A stretch of DNA of 64,000 bases from Microdochium bolleyi (GCA_001566295.1 KQ964248.1:2356001-2420000); one strand, 5' to 3'. Positions 22,275 to 34,291 are shown, numbered from the stretch's first letter. Numbers and translations: made by a program. Notes: generated by a model not told the origin, from the letters alone.

Positions 22275-25042
22275 TTACACAACAACGGGGCTCGTCGCAC
22301 CGCTCTCACATCTCAGGCTGTCCGAGTAGCACACGGTGCCGAGGTCGCCGCTGCTCTGCCCGATCCACAGCCTGTAGCCGCCGCTCAGGTTGGGGATGAC
22401 CCAGTTCTGCTCGACGACGTCCCAGACGCTGAGGTCGCGGCGGGTCAGCTTGAACTGGAGGGTCTCGCTCTGGCCGGGCGCGAGGACGCCCGTCTTGGCA
22501 AAGTCGCGGAGCTGAATGATGGGCGTGTCGACCGAGGTGCCCTGCGGGAACTGGACGTAGACCTGCCCCACGGCCTTGCCGGAGTGCGTGCTGCCCGTGT
22601 TGGTCACCTTGACGGACAGGGTGTACGCGACGTCCCAGAGCGCCGGGTTGCCGCCGTTCGGGCCACCCGCGGGCGGGAGGTCGGTCTTCTGCACGCCGCT
22701 GTACCCTGCTGGGTAAGCGTACTTGGAGCTACCGCTGGAGCCGATAGCGTACGCCTTGTCGGCGTCGCCCTTGGACAGCCAGCTGTACAGGTACCGCCAG
22801 ACCTTGTTGAACCCAGGTGGGTCGTACGCCTCCGCGGCCGCGGGGATGGTGGTATTCATGGCCGCGATCGGGGACCTGGCCTTGGCGGGGCGCGCGGGGG
22901 GCAGTCTGCTGAGCTGGGTGCCGGCCTGGATGCTTGCTTCGGTGAGGCTGAAGGAAGTGTAGCTCAAGCCGTGGCCGAAGGCGAAGCGAGGCTTGATGCC
23001 GGCCTTGTTGAGGTGGCGGTAGTCAATGTAAAGGCCCTCGGAAAAGGTGTCCTGGGTCTGGCTGAACGGGGTCTTGACGAGGCTGAGACTCTTGGGGTAG
23101 TCGTCCTCGGATTTTGCGATGCTGTACGGGAGCTTGCCGCTCGGACTAACCTCGCCGAAGAGGATCTCTGTCAGGGAGTCGCCGGCCTCTTGGCCGGGCA
23201 GGTGGGCAATGAGGACAGCCTTGACAGAAGGCAGGTCGATCCAGGATTCAACATCCACGGTACCGACAGTATGGTAGACCACAACCACGTTGCTGTACGC
23301 TTCAGCTGCCTTGCGCACCAGCTCGTCGCCCTTGTACCATGCAGCGAGCCCCGTGCCGTCACGGTCGCCGTTGTTGCCTTCCACAGTGGAGGTGTTTTCG
23401 CCCGAGTCGGAGCTGATGAAGACAATTGCTACTTCATCGCTGGCCGGCTTGGGCAGCCTCGGGAAGTTGTTCGACTCATACAAAGTCACATTGCCAGCCT
23501 TTCTCCGGAGCGAGCTGATGGGGTCATCGAGATATGGGAGAGTCGCAGCGCCAGATCCCCAGCCCATGGTCAAGGTGCCGCGGTTGCAGTTCTTGTCGGC
23601 GCAGGAATTGATACCCTGCGGGTCCGCTCGCGCACCTGAGCCAAACGCACTGATGGGCACATTCTTGGACAGTGGCAGGTAGCTACCGTTGTTCTTCAGG
23701 AGAGTGATGGCTTCCTGCGCAACTTGCTTGGCAACCTTGGCATGGTCTTCCTGGACATCGACAAACTCGTTGACAAGGCCGGAAGGGGAAAACAGAGCGC
23801 CGGGGTACAGCGCTCCACTCGCCGAACCAACCCACGCATGGAAGTTGGTCTTGGGGTAGTCCTTGTCTTGACCAAGCTTGTACCAGGTGGCGACGATGCG
23901 GGTGCACATGTCATTGAGGCGATCGACTGGGACCGAGCCGTTGAGCACCGAGCGGGAAAGCTCGTACATCCAGTGGCTGTAGCCCGTGAGGGGGATGGCG
24001 TTGGCGATGGTGTCACCGGGCATGCTCAGGTCGAGACCGGCCAGGGCAGAGCCGACGCCAGACAAATGCGAGAGCCAGTCTGTCATGACAAACCCTTGGA
24101 AGCCCAGCTCGTCTTTCAGAATGCCGTTGAGCAGCATGCTGTTCTGGTGGGTGGCGGACCCGTTCAGCTGTGCATGAGTGGTTAGCAGGGTGAAGTAGCT
24201 TGCACAGCGTACAAGTATATCAGACATACATCATTGTAGGAAGCCATGACTGATCCGACGCCCTCCCGCATGCCATCAGCAAAGGGCCACAGGTAGAGCT
24301 CATGTAGAGTTCGGTCATCTGCAAGCTTGGTTAGCATAAAGCGGACCAGAGACACGATTTGGATCGTCTTACCAATGTTGGCACTGTAGGCCTGCTGAAA
24401 GGGATTGTACATGCGGTACACCTCCTGCTCATTGCCGATCAAGTGCTTGATCGTGGCAATGACACCTTGGTTCTGGACACCGCGGATGGTCTCAGCGCCG
24501 GCAATGCCCTGTAGAACGGGATCCGAGCCGAAACCCTCCCAGTTCCGGCCTCCGCGGGGCTTCCTTCCAAGGGGGCCGACCGATGGGCCCAGATAGACGT
24601 GGGCACCCTTTCCCTTGAACTCTTTGCCGAGAGCCACGCCCCTCTCATACATGAGCTTCTTGTTGAAGGTGGCGCCGGTAGTGATACCTGCGGGGAAGGC
24701 AGTGATGTTGGTGGTCGTGCGGACACCAAGGGGCCCATCCTGGATGCAGAGCTGGGGAAAGCCAACTCTGTCGGCGCTGCCCGTATTGGCAACACAACGA
24801 CCCATGAACTGCCCAGTACCGGCGGTGATGTTCGTTTTCTCAGCAAGCGTCATGCGTGACACGAGTGCTACAGCTTTCTCGTAGCTCTCAGCCCAGTCGT
24901 CAGCCCAGCCACCAAACGGGGCCGGGTAGTAGGGGTTGGCAACATAGCCGGGAGGAACAGGATCGCGCTCGGCAAGCGTGTCTGCGAAAGCGCCCGCAGC
25001 GCTAAGCAGGGCTACCAGCGAGAGATGCGATACCTTCGGCAT
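22275..25042 (-). CDS. Secreted GH3 beta-glucosidase
   Basis: Hydrolyses beta-linked glucose from the ends of cello-oligosaccharides outside the cell. Three exons, 25042-24373, 24318-24230 and 24167-22275, give 883 residues. The chosen ATG gives a clear signal peptide (MPKVSHLSLVALLSAAGAFA); another ATG 36 bp upstream only adds residues before it. The GH3 N-domain has PQLCIQDGPLGVR and ATIKHLIGNEQE, and the nucleophile Asp283 lies in FQGFVMTDW. The GH3 C-domain includes VVVYHTVGTVDVESW and LPGQEAGDSLTEILFGEVSPSGKLPYS split over adjacent segments. A fibronectin-III-like domain closes the protein (YTLSVKVTNTGSTHSGKAV). There is no cellulose-binding module or membrane anchor. Several N-x-S/T sites agree with secretion. 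Cellulose/CreA control is likely for the family but not shown here. Confidence 0.96.
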
Positions 25043-25115
25043 GGTAAGGAGGCGGAGACTGTCGATGACTGATGCCACAGATCACGGGTAGTGTTGTCTC
25101 GGGCGAACGAACCGA

Positions 25116-25123
25116 TATCTATA
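25116..25123 (-). promoter_or_regulatory. Possible TATA element of the beta-glucosidase gene
   Basis: The minus strand reads TATAGATA, 74 bp before the chosen ATG. Position and sequence suit a TATA box of an inducible gene; the transcription start is unknown. Confidence 0.35.
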
Positions 25124-27931
25124 GATCGGCCGGTTCCTGCATAAGTGGCCGTTGTGGAGATTGGCGTATCGTCATCCTGATCTCAGAAAAAGAAAGCTGG
25201 CAGGATACGCCGTATATCTATAGTATAGCTGGATAGGCCGGCCACCGGCTCACAGGGACGATCCTCACGACCTGACCAATACGAATCAGGGCCAGTCTCA
25301 CCCACGAGGTCGCCCTGGTGCGACCTGGTTCGCAAGCCAGGCACAGGAACTTGCCGACATGCGGGGAAAGGAGTGCTTGCTTGTGATACCGCATATCGAC
25401 ATGGGGTCGCGGAGTCTCGATATGACACAGTCTGTCTCCCGAGGCCGCGTTGATCCTCACGCTCTCTGCACGCCGCGTTTACTGCGTATCTAGGTAGGTA
25501 GGTACCCGGTAGGGTCTGGAACTTGCCGTCTGCGATGATGCGCTCCAGGCTGACACCTGAGCAGGCCTCAGGCAAGGCAAACGCGAGGGGTGACGCCGAC
25601 GAAGCAGGTCCCCGCTGGAGACACAGGGTTGTGATGTGGATGCCGAGTGGGTGAAAGGGCGAATATCGGCGTGTAGACATTTCGATCTTCAGCCACGAGC
25701 AATCCCCACAGCCAAAGACCCCTGGTGTGGAAAGCTCTGCGAAGAGCTCACGGTGGCATTGCCGAGCCCGGCTGAACGGTGTAGTCGGGCCTTTGTGAGC
25801 GTGATTTGACGGATGCAGAAAGCAAAGACGACAATCCGGATTGCGGCGACCGACGAGGCGCCCTCTTGAGCCATGTGACGAGATGCGTCGCAAGCTGCAG
25901 GTGGGAGTGGTACGGCAAGGATGCCGGGCTTGCGAGCGCCCGGGGGCAGCCTTGCAGTCTCGTCCACGAGAGCCATTGTCTGTCGAGCTTCTCTGCGTCG
26001 TCACTGAGTCGCGCATGGACGAAGCCCGGTTCCAATGTGTCAAAAGTGATGGGTGTCAACCATGTGACTGGGCCACCACAGGCTGGGGATGGCAGGCCCC
26101 AATCGGGAAGGCAGTATCGCGATGCATCGCGATGCAACGCGAGGCCCGGCGCATGGGAGCCAGTCCCACGTGTGTCACCGTGTCGAGGCAGGCGGGATTC
26201 CGGCGGTGTAAGAACACCATGACGCTTCCATGAGGGCGGTGTTCTTGCGAGCATCCATGGTGATATGCTGTCGTGTTAAGCAATAGATATGTAATAAGTA
26301 TCTGCCCGCCGGGGACAGAGGCTCGAGAGGTTGGAACCCTGCCCTGGAGGAATGGAAGGCGCGCCTGTGCACCCTGGGCCCGGGCCCCCCATGCGCTGTG
26401 TCCCCACGTGCCCCCACGACCGTGAGGGCACGGCTAAATACAACAAGTGCCTGGTGCAGTCAGGTCCGTCGACAAGCAGCAAAGTCAGGCGGTTGGACTC
26501 CGTACTTTTGCTCTCGGGGCCTGCAGGCCGGAGGCACTGCCCTGGCGATCAACAGGACGCCCTTCGACGCCGCCGTCCTTGCATGTGATTCTCTGCTAAA
26601 GCATGCTAACGCAGCTACCCGCGGAAGCGACCCTGCACCCCACACTCTGCCTGCGTCTCCTCGACGCCGCCTGGAGTACACGGCTGGAAGCTGTCTGCGC
26701 AACATAGCGTCTTCCCAGGGTCGCAAGGAGCACTCCCAACAGCAGCCAGAAAAAAAGTCACAGGGACGCCCCGGGTCCAAACTCAGATTTGCGGATTTGC
26801 GGGGAAAGGCGTTGGGGACGACGGGGCTCCTTCTGTCAAGCCCACTCTGGCTGTCTGCTCAACGTCTCCACCGACACGCGATCATACAGTATCCGACGGC
26901 ACGCAGTATGCCCTCTTTCCGAACATAAGGCCTACCCTGGTCATTTGCCAGAGTCCGATCGCTGAGCAGACGCTCCGGGCACACCTCCATGAGATGATAT
27001 AGAGCGCTGCTATGGCTATGCTTTAGAGATAACACACGACCTGGCCCGTGGCCGATGCGATCGTCCCGGCAGCCGCCATCGTCATCACAATGCATGGGGC
27101 ATTGCTCGTCCCGGCAAACCTCGCATCTCGGGAACCCAAGGACCAGGGGTCCAGAGCACTGGCTGCTCCATCTGGCTGCCCAAGCTCAACAATTGCCGGT
27201 CCGCACCACCCAATGAGGCAATCTTGTCCGAAAGCCCCCCGATCGTAATCAAGGACAGCGCACCGATCCATATTCCCTGCTTTCCAAGACAGCCTCGACA
27301 GCTTACCCCGGGAGCACCGGGCCATGCCAGCGGCTGACTATAGCACCAGAAAACAAATCACGGGACACGCTTCTCACCGTGATGGTAACCAGCACGATGT
27401 AACTCAACCTCCACGGTCCCCTCTTCTTATCTCCATCGAGGTATGCTTAGGCCACGGTGACCGGGATGAGCACCTAGCAGGTTTTCTGCATGGCAACATT
27501 TCTGTCTGCCTCGATGACGACAACCTAATCCTATTCACATATGCAAGAGCAGCTCGTCGAGAAAAAGCAGGATTGTTCTGTTGCCCACCCAGCATGAATC
27601 GATGCGGCAATGTGTCGCCTTGGTAATTTCCGCATTGTCCGTCACAGTCCTTGGTAGCGTCCGCAGATGGCATCGAGCCTCGTCTGATCTACTCCCCTAG
27701 ACTCCAGATCAGTAAATGGCCCCCATGGCGATTGACGTAGAACACTATTTACCGACAGTCTCGCTTCAATGCGGCTGTGTTACCCCGGGCACCCACCCTG
27801 TCAGGCACGGCAACAACCTAATACTGCGTGCTCTGTTGTGCGTATTTGCCGTACCCACTGCGAGGCACGATATCCTGGCCCGGGTCTTGCTGGACCCTCC
27901 CTCGCCCACTGCCATTGTTTCGGCCATGTCT

Positions 27932-27938
27932 TATTTAA
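27932..27938 (+). promoter_or_regulatory. Possible TATA element of the lipase gene
   Basis: TATTTAA, about 114 bp before the lipase ATG. It is AT-rich in a GC-richer setting. Weak evidence without a mapped start site. Confidence 0.3.
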
Positions 27939-28051
27939 CGTGATCCCCGGCAATGGCTTGTAACTTGATCTTTGGTGTTGGTGACAGCCAAGTCAGATAG
28001 ACATCCTCCGGTCTCTTGTCAGCTTCATCAGCGTTCTTCATCATATTCACC

Positions 28052-29339
28052 ATGAAGATCTCGGCATTGCTCTCCGCCCCGTTGCTGGTGGCTGCAGCCC
28101 CGGCCACTGTCAGGACTGGCAGTGACAGGCTGGTCGCAAAGGACTGTATGTTGAGAAGACTGACTGTGATCGAACCTCTCTTTACACCGAACCACTAACA
28201 CGAGCCATAGCTGTGGGGGTTACCAGCGCTGAGCTGGCTGACATGAAAATCTACTCTCAGTGGGCGGGTGCTGCAAACTGCAATGGGCAGTCTGCGGCCG
28301 GCGCAGCCATTACCTGCACAGGCGGAGTTTGTCCAGATGTCGAGGCAACGGGGGCCCGAATTGTCGACACCTTTGGGTGAGTTGCATTTATAGCATCCAT
28401 TCATCTGCTCAACGAATATTCACTAACACAGACTTCATCCTATCAGCGGAGTTATCACAGACATCCACGGCTTCGTTGCCACGGACGACAAGAACAAGCT
28501 CATTGTAGTGTCTTACAAAGGCTCAACGTCCCTGAGAAACTACCTCGCAGAGTAAGTAGACCACAGTCTTCCCCTTACTTCTAGGCTTTCCAACTGACAT
28601 GTATATCACAACCAGCATCGTCTTCTACCAAGTAAACTGCGACGACATCGTCTCCGGCTGCACGATCCACGCCGGCTTTGCCACGGCCAACAACGAGACC
28701 TGGAAGAAGATGACGACGGCCCTCAAGGCTGCCGTCGCCGCCAACCCAAGCTACAAGATCATCTTTACGGGCCACTCGCTCGGCGGCGCGACCGCCACTG
28801 TTGCCGCCGCCAAAGCCCGCAATCTGGGCTACGCCATCGACCTCTTCACGTACGGCTCGCCGCGCGTGGGTAACGAGGACTTCGCCCAGTTCGTGACCAA
28901 CCAGCCCGGCCGCAACTACCGCGTCACGCACCTCACGGACCCCGTGCCCCGGCTGCCCCCGATCTTCCTGGGCTTCCGCCACGTCTCGCCCGAGTACTGG
29001 CTGCAAGGCGGCGCCGCCAACACCACGGACTACGGTGCCAGCGACATCAAGGTCTGCGAGGGCACCGCCAAGATCGGGTGCAACGCCGGCAGCAATGGCC
29101 TCGAGTTCGACGCGCACAACTACTACCTGGGACCCATCACGGGCTGCACGGGGCCGTTCACATTCCGCCGTCGGGATGTGGCCGAGTTGGCCGAGCTCGC
29201 CGACCTAGAGGGCGTCCCAGCCATGCATGTCACGCCCGACATGTCCACCATCGACTCTCCTGCTGTCACTGACGAGCAGCTCCTGGCCCGCATGAAGATG
29301 TTTGCGGCGCAGGATATCGTTGTTGCTCAGTCTCTATGA
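28052..29339 (+). CDS. Secreted class 3 lipase (Thermomyces/Rhizomucor-lipase type)
   Basis: Four exons, 28052-28145, 28211-28376, 28447-28551 and 28616-29339, encode 362 residues. A signal peptide (MKISALLSAPLLVAAAPA) and a short prosegment precede the mature enzyme. The nucleophile elbow FTGHSLGGATA holds Ser176. The other triad members are Asp230 in THLTDPVPRLPP and His289 in DAHNYYLG. An N-terminal segment (DIHGFVATDDKNKLIVVSYK) and Cys pairs match extracellular filamentous-fungal lipases, which are about 290 residues; a tail of some 60 residues after the catalytic domain is extra. It should hydrolyse acylglycerols or related esters outside the cell. Feruloyl esterase A belongs to the same fold, so the exact substrate is open. 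Confidence 0.93.
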
Positions 29340-29858
29340 CGGGCAGGAGGGGCACAGATTGAGGTGTACGATGAGTTATGTTAGGATATATGATAGTAAT
29401 GTGTCATGACCAATTTAACGAATGTAAAAATCATGCAACTACCAGTCTATGTCCGCTCTAAATTCGGGACGTCTGGCTCTCTGCAAATGTAAGTGCACCA
29501 TATCTTGTGTCATCGCCCCTGGAACCATTGGGTTTTAGTCTAGCCCTTTTGCTATCCCGTCCGAGGTTCCAACGGTGCACACACACTTCCACGAAACAAT
29601 CTCCCCGGAGCAAATCAGAGCCACGAGCCTAGGCCGTGTGAAATGGACCAGTCTACTCTTTGCGACTGACGACTGTTGACGTGCTTGAATTATGTGGTAA
29701 ACAAGTCTGGTGGATATGACGTGCAGTACATTGCCAACGTGGCGCGGTGTATATCTATCTCATCGTGGACTACTCTCTATATCTTCACAGCCGCTTGCTT
29801 CCCGCCTTTCTAAGTATAAATAAAACTAAATCTAAACAATGTCCAAACCATACCCTGC
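29340..29858. other. Intergenic between convergent genes
   Basis: Contains the 3' UTRs of the lipase (plus) and the flavin monooxygenase (minus). Mildly AT-rich. No gene seen. Confidence 0.5.
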
Positions 29859-31847
29859 TCACGGCGCAGCGAAAGCCTCTGCATCAGCAGTGTCTCCATT
29901 CGGCACGTCTTGCTTCTTTTGGACACCATCCTTGGAAGTTCCGACCTGAGCCGCTGACGCACCGGCAGCAGCCTTGTCCCGGTCCTCAAACACGAACCCG
30001 AGCTCCTCCAACGTCTTCGCCCTGCGGCCGCCCTTCTCGAACGCGACCCGGGCCTGTGCAAAGATGGTCCTCTGCCAGAGCATCCGCTCGTCCCAGAAGG
30101 GCGGCTGCTTCCCTCCTGGTCTCGTCTTTGTTTCATTCTTGCTACCTCCCGGGGCCCCGTCAATCTGACCCTCTGCACTCGGTCCGGATGATCCTGGCCA
30201 CCGCCCTGTAGTCACCCACTCGTTCATCTCGTTGATGTACCTCCCATCCTCGCCCGTCCCGAAGATGTGATACCCCCTCTCCGCCTTCCTCGCCCTCGTC
30301 TCCGCATCCACCAGCTCTGCGCCGCGGGATGTATGTTTCTCCGCGGCAACCTCCGCGGGCTCGCGCTCCCACGCGTCGAGCACGTTCCGCGGCGGGAGCT
30401 CGAGCCTGTTCGACCAGAGCCGCGCGAACACGGCCGCCTGAGCCTCGGCAAATGGGAAGGGAATCACTTTTATGGGAAGCCCGGGGAAGACGAGCGTCGG
30501 GTGGGCGATGTGTAGGAGGTGCTTGGCCAGGTTGTGCACGCGGGCCCCGGTCGTGATCAGGGGTCCGATGGTGTTGCTGGTGTTGCTGATGTCGGTTCCT
30601 GCGCCATCACCGTCCAGCGCAGGGGCCGTCGTCAGGCTCTTCAAGAACGGGAAAGTGTACAGATACCCCGTCGCGAACAGGACCCTGTCCACGCCCAGCT
30701 CGACCCGGCCGTCCGCGAACTCGACGCCCTTCTGCTCGGCCAGGAACCGGCTTATCGGCGGCGCCTCGTCGTACGCGAACCCCTGGTCCTCCTCGATAAA
30801 GCGCCTCATGTCGTCCGGCGTGGCCGTCTGCACCGAGCTGATAACCGGTGCCGCCGCCGCTGCTGCTGTCCCTGACCCCTCCGCTCGCGCGCGGCGGATC
30901 TGGCTCGCGATGTCCAGCCCCGACGCCGAGTTTCCGACCACGACGACCTTCCTCGCCCCAGCAGGGGTGCAGTCGTAGCTAGGGTCGCCCGGTGCGCGGT
31001 ACGACTTCGAGTGCGAAATCACGTCCGGCCACGTGGCTTGGAACTCCCGAATCCCGGGAACGTCGGGAATATAGGACGTCGCGTAGTGTCCCGATGCTAC
31101 AACCACGGCATCGTACACAGCCGTGGTGATATGGTTGTCGAGGAGATTTCGCGTGGTGACTTTCCACTTGTCCTTGAACGACAACGACGACGACGACGAG
31201 GGGTCGACGAGAGAAACGTCAACAACCTGCGTCGCGAACCGGATCAGGTGCCGTACATCCTGCGCATACTCGACCAGATACTCCTGCACGACCTGGCGCG
31301 TCGGGTAGATCTCGCACCCGGCGGGGAAGGGGAGGTCCGAGAACTGCATCAGCGTGTGCGGGATGTTGGTGTTGAGCTCGTCGTACATTGGCGACGGGAA
31401 GATCGGCCCCGCCGTCCTGGTGTTCTCGTCTCCGCCGCCTCCTCCGCCGCCTCTCTCGTCGTGGACCGGCAGGAACACCGGCTCGTCGACGTCGACCAGC
31501 GCGTTCGTCTGCGGGACCTCCCTCACCACTACCGCGCCACCATCTTGTAGGGGTGTTCCTGTCTTCGTGCCGGAACTCGCTGCTGTTGGTGGTGGTGAGT
31601 ACCATGGTGTGTGTTTCCACACCCCGCCGACCTCGGTGCGCTGCTCAAAGATATCAACCTGCGTGAAGACGCCGCCGCCGCACTCGGCGAGCAGGTACTT
31701 TGCCGCTGCGAGTCCGCTCGGACCGGCGCCGATAATGGCGACCTTATGCACGTCGAACTTTCCGGGGGCCGTTGTTGCTGCTGGCGTTGTCGTATCGCCA
31801 TGTCGTCTCCCTTCCGACTGTGGCCGGTTGTCCGAGGATACTGTCAT
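29859..31847 (-). CDS. Flavin-containing monooxygenase (FMO-like)
   Basis: Single-exon gene of 662 residues from the ATG at 31847; an in-frame ATG at 31940 would add 31 residues. The FAD-binding motif is VAIIGAGPSGLAAAKYL (GAGPSG at residues 40-45), followed by the E of the first Rossmann fold and GGVWKHTPWY. The NADPH-binding motif is VVVVGNSASGLDIASQ. An FMO-like signature stretch (DVISHSKSYRAPGD) lies just before it, and the FATGY motif (LFATGYLYTFPF) occurs later. The C-terminal part contains low-complexity, glycine-rich stretches and is longer than in typical FMOs (about 450-550 residues). Such enzymes oxygenate N or S atoms of small molecules using NADPH and O2; the substrate is unknown. 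There is no biosynthetic cluster around it, so a housekeeping or detoxifying role is as likely as secondary metabolism. Confidence 0.88.
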   Translation of the reverse strand: MTVSSDNRPQSEGRRHGDTTTPAATTAPGKFDVHKVAIIGAGPSGLAAAKYLLAECGGGVFTQVDIFEQRTEVGGVWKHTPWYSPPPTAASSGTKTGTPLQDGGAVVVREVPQTNALVDVDEPVFLPVHDERGGGGGGGDENTRTAGPIFPSPMYDELNTNIPHTLMQFSDLPFPAGCEIYPTRQVVQEYLVEYAQDVRHLIRFATQVVDVSLVDPSSSSSLSFKDKWKVTTRNLLDNHITTAVYDAVVVASGHYATSYIPDVPGIREFQATWPDVISHSKSYRAPGDPSYDCTPAGARKVVVVGNSASGLDIASQIRRARAEGSGTAAAAAAPVISSVQTATPDDMRRFIEEDQGFAYDEAPPISRFLAEQKGVEFADGRVELGVDRVLFATGYLYTFPFLKSLTTAPALDGDGAGTDISNTSNTIGPLITTGARVHNLAKHLLHIAHPTLVFPGLPIKVIPFPFAEAQAAVFARLWSNRLELPPRNVLDAWEREPAEVAAEKHTSRGAELVDAETRARKAERGYHIFGTGEDGRYINEMNEWVTTGRWPGSSGPSAEGQIDGAPGGSKNETKTRPGGKQPPFWDERMLWQRTIFAQARVAFEKGGRRAKTLEELGFVFEDRDKAAAGASAAQVGTSKDGVQKKQDVPNGDTADAEAFAAP

Positions 31848-31940
31848 GACCGGTTTTGTGTTCAAACAACGAGTCTGATCAAAGTGCGGCCAACGTGAGA
31901 AAAGTTTTGATGCAGAAGAAAGAGAGTCTATAATGAGCAC

Positions 31941-32295
31941 GCCAAACTGAGAAACGGCAATTCTGAGCGCAAATGTTGCGAGCTGCAGAATGTGATGATG
32001 CTATCTCCAGGCGGGATGCCGACAGATGCCGGTGGAGCCCGAAGCCGGAGCGGCGCAAGCACTCGCGCCCCGCCCGAGTACTCCGAGATGTCGGATCGGC
32101 ACCGGGCCTGCTTGACGGTCATATCTGAAGCCGATGACATTATATGAATATTACCCAAGTCCACGTCCTCACTCTTCATTCTCTGCTAGCAATGCTCAAA
32201 ACCAAACATAAAAATACACCCATGATTGTGAACAAAATAAATTGTAAAGTCGTCGGCCACATCTCTCTGGAGAGACACCCAAAGGATTGCTCGAT
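31941..32295. other. Intergenic, FMO promoter and RAD7 3' side
   Basis: Both flanking genes are on minus. The AT-rich part near 32170-32260 is a likely RAD7 3' UTR. No gene seen. Confidence 0.5.
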
Positions 32296-34291
32296 TTAGT
32301 CATCGGAACCTTCAATGATCATGCCCTGAGCGTTGGGCACGCCAACCAGGATCTTTCCCTTCGGCACCTTCACTTCCTTGATTTTCATGCATCCAAAGAC
32401 ATTGAGTTCCTTGAGATTGGGGCACGCGCGGAAGATGCTGCCCACGACAAAGTCCGTCACATCCTCACAGAAGCTGACTTCGATGTACTCCAGGTCTGGG
32501 TATACCTTGTCCGCTGCGAACGCATCTTCGAACGCCTCTTGCGAGATATGTCGGCATGCATGGACATTGAGATACCGAAGTAGTCTGCCCGAGTGCTTCA
32601 TTAGAGCGCGGAATCCATCTGAGCAGAGTCCGACCAGATGCGCATTCTCGCGAGGCTTCGACGCGTCGACGTGGCGACATCTTTGGAAGTCGACAGAGAC
32701 TAGAGGCCGATTCTTCCACGCAGTGAACAATCTGGCAAAGCCAGAATCCGTCATGACCTCGCTGCCAGTGATCCGGAGTTTGGTGAGGACGGTCGCTTCT
32801 TTGTGAAGGGCATCCAGTAGCCGGTCGTCCACATCTGGCACTTCCTTGATCGAGAATGTCCGCAGATTCTTGCCAATAGTCTCAATGATCTTGACATATG
32901 GTTCCGTGGTGGTCCACTTCACAAGTTGAAGGCCAATGTGCTCGAGCGTCTCCATCTCGGAGATGTGCAGGAGACCCTCGTCGGAGACTTGTTGATTGTG
33001 GCATATCTTGAGGCGCTTCAAGGCATGGCAGTGATCCTTGACAATGCTGAGGATGTCATCGTTGACGTGCTTGTCGGTGTAGTAGATCTGCAGCGTTTCA
33101 AGATGCTTGCCCTTTTCCCGGATGTACTTCTCCCAAATTGCTGCGCTCAACAGATTGGCGCCGTGGATGTAGAAATACTTGAGCATCAGCTGACGACCCA
33201 AGAGGTACTCCATGACTTCGTCTTTGAACTGGATGGCATTTCGAAGTTTGAGCTTCTCCAAGTTAGATGCGACCGAGAAGATGCGTTTATAATCGTCAGT
33301 GCTGAGTCTTGCTCCATCGTAGACCATGACCTGCTCGGTGCTAGGCTGAAGAAACAAGTCCAGCGTGCGGGGACCTAGAAGGCGGCGTTTCGACAGCAGT
33401 CGTGCGATACGATCGATAGCCCGTGGTGGTAGATCTCCCAGGTCGTCCGCCAACTCAATGTTCTTGGCTAGCATCTCAACACAAAGGGTCGTCAAGTTCT
33501 TTGCACCTGTGGGCTGAGTGCCGTCGAGAATTTTGCTCTGTGTTTTTCTCCGGCCGCCGCCTCCCGAGTTGACGGGCTTCTTTTTCTTCTTCTTCGCCGA
33601 ATCGTCGTCCTTGGCCAAGTCCTTGCTGCACTTAGCGCACAAAAGACCCCCATTTGGGCCAGCTCGAGAGTACGGTGTGACGGTGAAGCGCTTCTCACAG
33701 ATCTCGCAGTGCTCCATCTGTCCAGGCAGAGGCGTCAGCTTCTCGGCGAACATAGTCTCAACCAGGTCGTCCGAGTCAGAGGCATCTGCATCTCGCTTCC
33801 GCTTCTTGTAGGCCTTTGACTTTTTGATCTTCTCGATAGTCTCGGCCTGCTTCTTCCGCTTCTGATCGCGCGCGCGAGCCGCAGCAGCGCGACGAGAGGT
33901 CGTAGGCACATCATCATTGTCGTCTTCTTCATCCACCTCTTCATTCTCTTCTATGATAGCAGCATTGGAGGGACCAGCCTCGGTGCCTGCGGCAGCACGC
34001 CGAGCATCTGCATCGGCCCGGATTTGGGCAGCAGAGATGTTTTGCGACTAGAAGATATGGGTGAGCAGCTGTGGCGTGCTGTGCATGCGAGTGAGTGATA
34101 CTTACGGCCAGGAAGTCAGTGAGCGCCGACTGGCTGTTGAGATAGTCAGTGGTGAGAATCTCGAGAGTTTCATATGTGTGAGCACTTACGGGCCTCTAAT
34201 CGACCGGCTGGTGCCGTTCTGACGTCTGGAACTCCTAGGAAACAGTCAGTCTGATATGCATGGTTGCGAGATGCAGGAGCCACACTTACAT
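32296..34291 (-). CDS. RAD7: Rad7/Rhp7 global-genome nucleotide excision repair protein
   Basis: Exons 34291-34290, 34234-34190, 34133-34106 and 34047-32296 total 1827 nt, giving 608 residues. The first coding exon supplies only the A and T of the start codon; the intron AT|GTAAGT...TAG|G splits it. The resulting N-terminus, MSSRRQNG...RSIRGPQSALTDFLASQNISA, follows the usual fungal Rad7 start. A K/R-rich region precedes a four-cysteine zinc site (C139, C142, C162, C165 in HCEICEKRF and LCAKCSKDL). The rest is an F-box-like segment and a series of leucine-rich repeats (for example LKRLKICHNQQVSDEGLLHI, LEYIEVSFCEDVTDFVV). Rad7 pairs with Rad16 to find lesions in non-transcribed DNA and acts with a cullin-type ubiquitin ligase. 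RAD16 starts 1.25 kb away on the other strand. Confidence 0.93.

Larger units (their letters stand above)
25043..28051. other. 3-kb gene-poor gap between two secreted-enzyme genes
   Basis: Upstream of both the beta-glucosidase (minus) and the lipase (plus). No frame has coding-like codon use or a known domain; the longest open frame (25183-26043, minus) reads as low-complexity R/S/P-rich text. A short palindromic repeat of ATCGCGATGC lies near 26117-26136. It may hold long promoters for two inducible extracellular enzymes, or decayed repeat DNA. Confidence 0.45.

Noticed and set aside
22584..23639. 351-codon open frame on plus over the beta-glucosidase
   Set aside because: Antisense to conserved GH3 sequence; composition typical of a shadow frame.
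25183..26043. 286-codon minus-strand frame in the 3-kb gap
   Set aside because: Low-complexity R/S/P text without domain; probably chance in GC-rich DNA.
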